Positions 1-4,680 of a stretch of DNA of 7,005 nucleotides are shown here, piece by piece. The number at the start of each line of letters is the position of its first letter. The first letter of the stretch is position 1. The translations under genes were made by a program, and so were the position numbers. Source of the DNA: JBEKDJ01 sp050014415. GTDB taxonomy: Bacteria; Desulfobacterota; BSN033; UBA1163. Under the pieces are notes generated by a model. That model did no database searches. It had not been told where the DNA came from and saw only the letters and a list, made by a program, of their open reading frames with translations. The DNA lies in contig JBEKDJ010000258.1 in NCBI GenBank assembly GCA_050014415.1, positions 1 through 7,005 of the forward strand, given 5' to 3'.

Positions 1-3
1 GAA

Positions 4-123
4 ATGGCGAACCAGGTTGGAAAGAGATACGTGTGTAAGAAGTGTGGTGCGGAAGTTATCGTTACGCGCGGCGGCAACGGAACCGCTACTTGCTGCGGAC
101 AGCCGATGGAACTGAAGAAGTAG
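4..123 (+). CDS. desulforedoxin-like small non-heme iron protein (copy 1)
   Basis: A 39-residue protein, MANQVGKRYVCKKCG to MELKK. It has C11-x2-C14 and an adjacent pair C30-C31 with 15 residues between C14 and C30. This is the exact spacing of Desulfovibrio gigas desulforedoxin, a 36-residue protein that binds one Fe(Cys)4 centre per chain and works as a homodimer. A glycine-rich turn (GGNG, residues 23-26) precedes the CC pair, as in that family. The expected role is cytoplasmic one-electron transfer or oxygen/peroxide stress defence; the same fold is the N-terminal domain of desulfoferrodoxin, which is absent here. The start is the ATG three bases into the window, so the ribosome binding site is not visible, and the frame stays open to base 1. 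A longer N-terminus is possible but the length already fits the family. A second related gene follows 40 bp downstream. Confidence 0.8.
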   Translation: MANQVGKRYVCKKCGAEVIVTRGGNGTATCCGQPMELKK

Positions 124-163
124 CATCCTCTGGATGCTTTCTTGAAACAGGGAGTGAACGATC

Positions 164-304
164 ATGAGTCAGCTTGGGAAGCGGTACAAGTGTGAAGTCT
201 GTGGGACCGAGATACTCTGCACCAAAGCCGGTGAAGGGGTTTTCACCTGCTGCGAGAAGGAGATGAAGGTTCAGGAACCGAGACCCTTACCTTCATCCGA
301 CTGA
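164..304 (+). CDS. desulforedoxin-like small non-heme iron protein (copy 2)
   Basis: A 46-residue protein with C10-x2-C13 and C29-C30, the same 15-residue gap as its upstream neighbour. By my alignment about 16 of 37 residues are identical, including the GKRY lead-in, both Cys pairs and the Met after the CC pair. Like copy 1 it should bind a single Fe(Cys)4 site and act as a small cytoplasmic electron carrier or stress protein. Two features distinguish it: an additional Cys (C19) between the ligand pairs, and a tail of about 8 residues (PRPLPSSD) beyond the usual family end. An AGGGAG ribosome binding site (149-154) sits 9 bases before the ATG. The 40-bp gap to copy 1 suggests co-transcription. 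It is probably a diverged tandem duplicate that makes its own dimer or a heterodimer with copy 1; the heterodimer is speculation. Confidence 0.78.
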   Translation: MSQLGKRYKCEVCGTEILCTKAGEGVFTCCEKEMKVQEPRPLPSSD

Positions 305-718
305 TGGTTCCACAGGGTGGTTCTTCAATTGCCGGGGCATGCGTGGCCCCCTTGGGCAAATCCCGCAGGGCTTCACCCGCGCGCGCTCGCGGCGGTTGCG
401 AGATAGATTCTCTTGGGAGGTGCAAGCGGCAGAGGATCGCGCCTTCAAACGTCGGTGAATGCGTCAGTTGTCCACCCGACGCGGTATGTCATTTGGATGG
501 GTAGGGGTTTACCCAAGACCTTTGGATTTAGCTCCATCGTGTATACAAGTAGCATGGGCGAATGTCGGAAGGAGGTGAAGTAACAGGCATTTTAGGAAAA
601 CTTAAAAAGGAGGAGGCCGTTGGAAGGGACTTAGAGAGGTATCTTGTATCGCTTGATCAGAGCGACGAGAAGGGATGTAGACTATTTCTCCACAATAACT
701 TCTTAGGAGGAGGACGAG
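305..718. other. intergenic stretch without a supportable gene
   Basis: No frame here has both a convincing ribosome binding site and protein-like content. The part from about 330 to 450 is visibly GC-rich and can form small stems: GGGGC/GCCCC around 332-350, and CCGCG (377-381) with CGCGG (388-392). A 6-bp perfect stem TGGGTA (498-503) / TACCCA (510-515) with a 6-base loop follows. None has a T-run, so none is a clear terminator, although termination of the desulforedoxin transcript somewhere here is expected. A frame open from ATG 562 runs into the signal-peptide region of the next gene in a different frame and lacks a ribosome binding site. The stretch ends with the strong AGGAGGAGG (705-713) of the binding-protein gene. 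Confidence 0.5.
576..595 (+). repeat. short direct repeat, copy A (second copy at 2206-2225)
   Basis: The 20 bases TGAAGTAACAGGCATTTTAG match 2206-2225 (TGAAGTAACGGGCATTTCAG) at 18 of 20 positions. In one frame both copies read EVTGI. Each lies upstream of a transport gene, 143 bp before the binding-protein start and 265 bp before the MFS start. It may be a remnant of a duplicated segment, a shared regulatory site or chance. Confidence 0.3.
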
Positions 719-1912
719 ATGAAAAAAATAGGATCAGTCGTGGTTGTTTCTTGTTGGCTGTTGATACTTGCATTATTCTCTTCTTCGAATTTTTTTGTCA
801 ATGAAGCAGCCGCTCAAACAAAGATGTTGAAGATTGGTTTAATTACTTCCGTGACAGGGCCGATGGCACCGGCATTCAAACCTATGTATGATGCGGTGAA
901 ACCGACGGAAGACTTGATCAATCAGAGGGGGGGAATTACCGTTGGTGGTCAGAAATACAATATTAAGATTGTCGCAGAGGATGATCAGTCATCACCGCCC
1001 GGCGCAATAGCTGCCGCCAATAAACTGATACAGGACGGGGTCAAATTTATGATTCCCCCGATGTTCATGGTCACCGATCTAGCACTTATACCGACCGCTG
1101 AGCAAGCCAAAGTCCTTCGGATGAAGGCCTTTGGCTTGGGCCCGGAGGAAGTCAACCCTAAATTACGCTATGCTTTCTTCGCTGATTCGAGTCTATATAA
1201 TATTGAACCGTGCTTTGACTATTTCGTAAAGACTTACCCGAAGGCAAAGAGAATAGCCATCATTATGCCCGATGACCCGGGCGCCAACACGGCTCTAGAT
1301 TTGAACGAGAAAGCGACTAAAAAACACGGATTACAACTCGTTTTCATCGAGAAATTCAAAATCGGCAGCGAAGACTTCTATCCTCTATTAACCAAAGCAT
1401 TGGAACAGAAACCCGATGCCATTAATATGGTCGTCTCTATAGTACCCTGGGCTGCCGGCATTATCAACCAGTCGCGTGAACTCGGCTTTACCGGACCCAT
1501 ATTTGCCCCATGTCTTTTTGGAGACATTAATTTGGTAAATAGCATGATAAACAAAAAATATGCCAATGATCTTTTTCATGGGGGGCCGGACGTATTAAGT
1601 GACAAGATGTCACCTATAGTGAAGGATCTTCGCAAATTGGTGGAGGGGGCTAAACAGCCGTTTATCATGGATAGTATGCTTGGCCTTGATGCTCTCTATC
1701 CTCTGTTACAATGTATCGAGAAGGCACAGAGTCTTGATCCCGACAAGGTAGTGGAGACGATAGAGAAGATGAAAAGCATAGATACGATATGGGGAAAAGG
1801 GAAATGGGGCGGTCAGGATATTTTTGGCGTCAATCATGTGATTATCAGGCCGTTTACGCTTTCCCGAATTGTGAACGGTAAGGTAGAGCAGCTTGATTTT
1901 GTTGAAGAATAA
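719..1912 (+). CDS. ABC transporter substrate-binding protein, LivK/Peripla_BP_6 type
   Basis: A 397-residue exported protein. Residues 1-32 form a signal peptide: MKK, a hydrophobic core at about 6-21, and a probable AAA|QT cleavage after residue 32. The mature part opens with KIGLITSVTGPMAP (about 38-51), the usual first strand and ligand loop of branched-chain-amino-acid-type binding proteins, followed by the DLINQRGGI segment that matches the family's iNa-x-GGI motif. The length is typical. This class binds amino acids, aromatic acids, short carboxylates or urea in the periplasm; the ligand cannot be read from the sequence. The start is supported by AGGAGGAGG five bases upstream and by the signal peptide. 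No permease or ATPase genes are adjacent, so it either serves a transporter encoded elsewhere or has been separated from its operon. The family call is firm; the substrate is unknown. Confidence 0.88.
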   Translation: MKKIGSVVVVSCWLLILALFSSSNFFVNEAAAQTKMLKIGLITSVTGPMAPAFKPMYDAVKPTEDLINQRGGITVGGQKYNIKIVAEDDQSSPPGAIAAANKLIQDGVKFMIPPMFMVTDLALIPTAEQAKVLRMKAFGLGPEEVNPKLRYAFFADSSLYNIEPCFDYFVKTYPKAKRIAIIMPDDPGANTALDLNEKATKKHGLQLVFIEKFKIGSEDFYPLLTKALEQKPDAINMVVSIVPWAAGIINQSRELGFTGPIFAPCLFGDINLVNSMINKKYANDLFHGGPDVLSDKMSPIVKDLRKLVEGAKQPFIMDSMLGLDALYPLLQCIEKAQSLDPDKVVETIEKMKSIDTIWGKGKWGGQDIFGVNHVIIRPFTLSRIVNGKVEQLDFVEE

Positions 1913-1920
1913 GAATTGGC

Positions 1921-1953
1921 AGGATATTTCTACAAACTCTAGAATTCTATCCT
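1921..1953 (+). terminator. stem-loop just after the binding-protein gene, weak terminator candidate
   Basis: AGGATA (1921-1926) pairs with TATCCT (1948-1953), and inside it TTCTA (1928-1932) pairs with TAGAA (1940-1944) around a 7-base loop. That gives 11 pairs with one small internal loop, starting 8 bases after the stop codon. There is no T-run on its 3' side and it is AT-rich, so it is not a classic intrinsic terminator. It could protect the mRNA 3' end or mark a Rho-dependent end. Confidence 0.25.
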
Positions 1954-2205
1954 CACGGGTGTCCAAAATGCGAGATTCGCTGCCCTCGCAATGATCAATC
2001 CTCGAAAAAAAATGGCGAAGTTGTATCTTGGGCCGACTGTTTTGATTTTTATGATCTTAGCCGGCCCAAAGTCAAGTGATACCTGTTTGCTTTCATGGGT
2101 TGTGTAGATGAATGAGTAAGAGACCTGAGGAAGGGTTTTTCCCGGAGCCTTGGGTCTCGGCTTCATGATCCATGCGATCACCATGGTCAACCGTGGGAAT
2201 GAGAC

Positions 2206-2225
2206 TGAAGTAACGGGCATTTCAG
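2206..2225 (+). repeat. short direct repeat, copy B (first copy at 576-595)
   Basis: This copy matches 576-595 at 18 of 20 bases. It immediately precedes, and slightly overlaps, the candidate promoter of the MFS gene. Confidence 0.3.
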
Positions 2226-2249
2226 AAATGAAGATCTATACGGTATACT
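2221..2249 (+). promoter_or_regulatory. candidate sigma70-type promoter for the MFS gene
   Basis: TTCAGA (2221-2226, 4 of 6 to the -35 consensus) lies 17 bases before TATACT (2244-2249, 5 of 6 to the -10 consensus). Just before the -10, TATAC and GTATA form a perfect small palindrome around one base. A start near 2256 would leave a leader of about 215 bases containing two stem-loops. This is a pattern match only. Confidence 0.3.
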
Positions 2250-2299
2250 CTGCCCAAAGGCAGCTCAAACGTCTTATGACGAAGGCATAGAGAATGAGC

Positions 2300-2339
2300 C
2301 AAGGCAAAAGAGCGAAAGTGACACAAGCTCTCTGCCTTG
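2300..2339 (+). promoter_or_regulatory. stem-loop in the MFS leader
   Basis: CAAGGCA (2300-2306) pairs with TGCCTTG (2333-2339), and AGAGC (2309-2313) pairs with GCTCT (2327-2331), separated by a small internal loop and closed by a 13-base loop. An alternative fold, CACAAG (2322-2327) with CTTGTG (2336-2341), excludes this one. The region could therefore switch between two structures or simply be structured RNA. There is no T-run, and no known riboswitch is recognised. Confidence 0.3.
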
Positions 2340-2346
2340 TGATGCT

Positions 2347-2368
2347 GCATCTACTGCGGAGAGGATGC
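2347..2368 (+). promoter_or_regulatory. compact hairpin in the MFS leader
   Basis: GCATC (2347-2351) pairs with GATGC (2364-2368), continued by a T-G pair, an A-A mismatch and CT/AG around a GCGG loop. It lies about 100 bases before the GTG start and follows the larger stem-loop. The function is unknown. Confidence 0.25.
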
Positions 2369-2455
2369 ACTCCTTAGCTCTTCAGCGTCTTCAGTATCGT
2401 GAATCCAAGGACAGACTTCTTCTTTCCATTTGCTTTCTGAAACGCAATCCTGGTT

Positions 2456-2461
2456 AGGAGG
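2456..2461 (+). promoter_or_regulatory. ribosome binding site that fixes the GTG start of the MFS gene
   Basis: A full AGGAGG lies 9 bases before the GTG at 2471. No ATG in the same frame sits at a better position, and starting further in would remove the segment leading to the first membrane helix. Confidence 0.65.
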
Positions 2462-2470
2462 CAGTATCGG

Positions 2471-3730
2471 GTGACCGATAGAGAATTCTCCCGGCTCCAC
2501 AATACAGCACCGCGGTTCTTCTACGGCTATGTCATAGTCGTCCTTGCCTTTGTTATCCTGATGGTATCATGGGGTCTGTACGCTGTCTTTGGCGTCTTCT
2601 TCAATCCCCTCCTCGATGAATTTCACTGGACCAGGGCCATGACGTCAGGCGCCTTTTCTCTTTCTATGTTACTGCATGGGGTGGTGGGAATACTCATGGG
2701 GGCGCTGGCTGACAGGTTCGGTTCCCGGGTGGTGGTGACGTTCTGTGGCGTCCTTTTAGGTTCGGGGTATTTGCTGATGTCACGATTAAGCAGTATCTGG
2801 CAGTTCTACCTATTCTACGGGGTGTTGATAGGAATCGGTGTAAGTGGCATCTGGGTCCCATTGCTGTCATGTGTCGCCAGATGGTTTGTCAGGAGAAGGA
2901 GCCTGATGACGGCTATTGTTGCATCCGGCGTGGGCATAGGCGGATTGATCGCGCCGCCGGTCATCAGTCGCCTGATTGCCGCTTACGGCTGGCGTCTATC
3001 CTATGTTTTTCAGGGTGTCATAATCCTGCTCGTCGTGATTTTGGCATCTCAGTTTTTGAAACGTGACCCGGCTCAAAAGGGACTATTGCCCTACGGTGAC
3101 GATGAAGAGGTACCGTCAGGGCTGAAATCCGGACGTGAGGGGTATTCTCTCAAAGAGGCAGCCCATACCATACAATTCTGGTTAAGTTGCGCTATTTTCT
3201 TCAGCTATGGGTTTCTCACGTTCTCTATCATGGTGCATATTGTGCCTTATGCTATTGAGCTGGATATCTCGGCGATCGATGCCGCCAACATTTTGGCTTC
3301 CATTGGAGGGCTAAGCGTCCTGGGTAATTTTACGCTGGGAAGCTTTGGTGATAGGATCGGCAATAAGCGGATATTCATTTCTGGCTTTGTCATGATGTCG
3401 ATAATAGTGTTCTGGCTGGCACTGGCCAGAGAGATGTGGATGCTTTATATGTGCATGGCTGTCTTTGGTGTTGCTCTTGGAGGCATGGCCACCTCAGAGT
3501 CGCCTCTGATGGCCAGGCTTTTTGGACTGAGATCCCACGGTTTGATTTACGGGATGGTTGGCTTCGGCTATACAATTGGAAGTGCTGTCGGTCCGGTCGT
3601 GACCGGTCACATATTCGACTTAACCGGTAGCTATCAGTTAGCTTTTCAGGTCTGTGCTGCGTTCGGGGTGGCCGGCTGCATTCTGGCGACAACGCTAAGA
3701 CCCACAAAAAAAATGGCATACAAACTGTAG
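2471..3730 (+). CDS. major facilitator superfamily carrier, monocarboxylate/oxalate-formate type
   Basis: A 419-residue inner-membrane secondary transporter with about 12 hydrophobic helices in two halves, split by a polar loop at about residues 196-232. The N-terminal FFYGYVIV (16-23) and the ARWFVRRRSLMTAIVASG segment (136-153) are typical of the monocarboxylate-porter/OFA branch of MFS. The signature loop between helices 2 and 3 is GALADRFGSR (77-86), and its half-repeat in the second domain is GSFGDRIGNKR (290-300). Members move small carboxylates such as lactate, pyruvate, oxalate or formate by proton symport or exchange; the exact substrate cannot be read here. Translation starts at GTG, set by the AGGAGG nine bases upstream. 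It stands alone: 558 bp after the binding-protein gene and 359 bp before the next small ORF. It might feed an acid to the oxidoreductase operon, but that is inference from proximity. Confidence 0.88.
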   Translation: MTDREFSRLHNTAPRFFYGYVIVVLAFVILMVSWGLYAVFGVFFNPLLDEFHWTRAMTSGAFSLSMLLHGVVGILMGALADRFGSRVVVTFCGVLLGSGYLLMSRLSSIWQFYLFYGVLIGIGVSGIWVPLLSCVARWFVRRRSLMTAIVASGVGIGGLIAPPVISRLIAAYGWRLSYVFQGVIILLVVILASQFLKRDPAQKGLLPYGDDEEVPSGLKSGREGYSLKEAAHTIQFWLSCAIFFSYGFLTFSIMVHIVPYAIELDISAIDAANILASIGGLSVLGNFTLGSFGDRIGNKRIFISGFVMMSIIVFWLALAREMWMLYMCMAVFGVALGGMATSESPLMARLFGLRSHGLIYGMVGFGYTIGSAVGPVVTGHIFDLTGSYQLAFQVCAAFGVAGCILATTLRPTKKMAYKL

Positions 3731-3908
3731 CTTTGTCTTGTGGAATAGTCAACGATGAATCCCTGCTTTGATGAGGTTTCACCGGATGAATCGCTGATAC
3801 CCTTTGTCTACCACGTGAGGCAGTCTCTTCCATTAGGATAGCGTCAGGTTTTCGCGGGATTCTGCAGCCGTGTGCATAAGATCGTCTTCCATGCCGCCCC
3901 TGGCGATG

Positions 3909-3939
3909 TTGACGAGACCATCCGTATATACTTTAGAAT
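3909..3939 (+). promoter_or_regulatory. candidate sigma70-type promoter for the oxidoreductase operon
   Basis: TTGACG (3909-3914, 5 of 6 to -35) and TAGAAT (3934-3939, 5 of 6 to -10) are separated by 19 bases, slightly longer than ideal. TATACT (3927-3932) is also present but spaced only 12 from TTGACG. A transcript starting near 3946 would carry the inverted repeat in its leader. Confidence 0.3.
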
Positions 3940-3996
3940 GCGATCACAGCCGGGATGATGAATTCACGAGTTTATGATGCAAATCATGTACAGAGT

Positions 3997-4066
3997 GAGG
4001 CCTGAATCATAACATGGCCGCATCCATAAAGCGTTAGATGTGCAATCATGTTATGATTCAGACCTC
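3997..4066. repeat. 20-bp inverted repeat (19/20 paired) with 30-base spacer
   Basis: The left arm, 3997-4016 (GAGGCCTGAATCATAACATG), is the reverse complement of the right arm, 4047-4066, except at one pair (4001/4062, C against A). The 30-base spacer (4017-4046) can form a little weak internal pairing. No T-run follows, and no target-site duplication is visible. In RNA it would be a very stable hairpin ending about 12 bases before the ribosome binding site of the small ORF at 4090. In DNA it could be a paired operator. It could also be a small REP- or MITE-like element; no second copy was noticed in the window. Confidence 0.75.
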
Positions 4067-4089
4067 TCATCGGAAATGGAGGGTGAGCA

Positions 4090-4182
4090 ATGACAAGGGA
4101 AAAATTTGAAGGACTCTTTCGGCACCCTCGTCAAAGCGAGGTAGACAAGGTTATTGAGAAGGACGAGGTCAAGGAGGCCTAG
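4090..4182 (+). CDS. small charged ORF, 30 residues, unknown function
   Basis: ATG to TAG encodes a 30-residue, strongly charged peptide beginning MTREKFEGLFRHPRQ and ending EKDEVKEA. It has a good ribosome binding site (GGAGGGTGAG, 4078-4087, the GGAGGG core about 6 bases before the ATG). It ends 14 bases before the ferredoxin gene, so it would be the first gene of the operon. There are no cysteines, no signal peptide and no membrane segment. It may be a real small protein, a leader peptide that couples translation into the ferredoxin gene, or the leftover 5' end of a lost gene. I do not recognise it. Confidence 0.4.
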   Translation: MTREKFEGLFRHPRQSEVDKVIEKDEVKEA

Positions 4183-4196
4183 AAAGGGGTGGAACC

Positions 4197-4679
4197 ATGC
4201 TGAGGATCGTTTTGGACCCGGCCAAGTGTTGCGGGTGCCGGGTATGTGAAGGCGTATGTAGTCTCGTCAACGAAGGGGAGGCTAACCCGGTAAAATCGAG
4301 GATAAGGGTGGTGCGCACGGTAGAGGATCTTATACTTTACAGCATCCCTGTATTCTGCCAGCAGTGCGAGGAAGCGTACTGCGAGAAGGTGTGTCCTGCT
4401 CATGCCGTGAATCGAAATGGTAACGGGGCATTAATTGTGGATGAGGAAAGATGTATTGGCTGCAAACTATATGAGATAGCGTGTCCCGTTGGGGCAATAA
4501 CGGTAACCCCCGACAAGCATGTAGCGATAAAGTGCACCCAATGTGCCGTGGTAGGTGAAACGCAGTGTGTCAAGCACTGTTATCCTAAGGCACTCCAGCT
4601 TCTACCGGCTGAGAGGGTAGGCATAGCAAGGGCGAGGGCAAAAGCCCAGAAGTTCCTCGAGATGGAAAGGAGGGATTAG
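4197..4679 (+). CDS. four-cluster-type ferredoxin subunit of an AOR-family oxidoreductase
   Basis: A 160-residue cytoplasmic iron-sulfur protein, similar in size and position to the AorA subunit of Aromatoleum-type AOR and to BamC/HycB-like electron-transfer subunits. Cysteines fall in four groups: C11-C14-C17-C21, C54-C57-C62-C66, C86-C89-(Y92)-C96 and C113-C116-C124-C128, with an additional C12. In this family groups I and IV, and II and III, exchange ligands to build four cubane clusters. The third Cys of group III is replaced by Tyr92 (codon TAT at 4470-4472, one base from TGT), so the cluster using C86, C89 and C66 lacks one usual ligand. The role is to pass electrons between the catalytic subunit and a ferredoxin or other partner. 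The ribosome binding site AAGGGGTGG (4184-4192) precedes the ATG. The stop is one base before the next start, so translation is probably coupled. Confidence 0.85.
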   Translation: MLRIVLDPAKCCGCRVCEGVCSLVNEGEANPVKSRIRVVRTVEDLILYSIPVFCQQCEEAYCEKVCPAHAVNRNGNGALIVDEERCIGCKLYEIACPVGAITVTPDKHVAIKCTQCAVVGETQCVKHCYPKALQLLPAERVGIARARAKAQKFLEMERRD

Positions 4680-4680
4680 C

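Larger units (their letters stand above)
1954..2470. other. long intergenic stretch, possibly decayed coding DNA
   Basis: No intact gene is supported. On the + strand one frame (about 1943-2287) reads protein-like sequence, including a hydrophobic piece after ATG 2012 (LYLGPTVLIFMILAG). Three stops (TAG, TAA, TGA) fall within about 25 bases near 2105-2130, after which the same frame stays open to a TAG at about 2287. The minus strand also has a 93-codon frame (1939-2220), but it has no recognisable domain. This could be a pseudogene or ordinary non-coding DNA. The second half holds a candidate promoter, two stem-loops and the leader of the MFS gene, all listed separately. Confidence 0.35.
3731..4089. 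other. intergenic region ahead of the oxidoreductase operon
   Basis: No intact gene is supported. One + frame from ATG 3755 runs 28 codons to a TAG (3839-3841) and continues in the same frame to a TGA at 3956-3958. It has no clear ribosome binding site and matches nothing I recognise. The rest holds a candidate promoter and a long inverted repeat, listed separately. The region looks like the control region of the downstream operon. Confidence 0.5.

Noticed and set aside
304..504. + strand 66-codon frame, and a minus frame at 243-425
   Set aside because: Both lie in a GC-rich stretch where stops are rare, lack ribosome binding sites and show low-complexity Arg/Pro/Ser-rich translations typical of non-coding frames.
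498..515. TGGGTA/TACCCA hairpin as a terminator
   Set aside because: Only six pairs, no T-run after it, and nearly 200 bases past the preceding stop codon.
522..547. TTGGAT ... TATACA as a promoter for the binding-protein gene
   Set aside because: The spacer is 14 bases, too short for a sigma70 promoter, and no better pair was found in the region.
562..804. + strand open frame of 80 codons overlapping the start of the binding-protein gene
   Set aside because: It has no ribosome binding site at its ATG, no recognisable domain, and its end overlaps the clearly coding signal peptide in another frame.
1939..2220. minus strand 93-codon frame in the gap after the binding-protein gene
   Set aside because: No domain recognised and no good ribosome binding site; the opposite strand is at least as protein-like. 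Not enough to call a gene.
3390..3833. minus strand 147-codon frame
   Set aside because: Mostly antisense to the well-supported MFS gene, with no domain and a composition (many Arg, Ser, Gln) typical of a shadow frame.
3997..4066. inverted repeat as an intrinsic terminator of the MFS transcript
   Set aside because: The arms are long and mixed in composition, no T-run follows on either strand, and it lies over 260 bases past the MFS stop.
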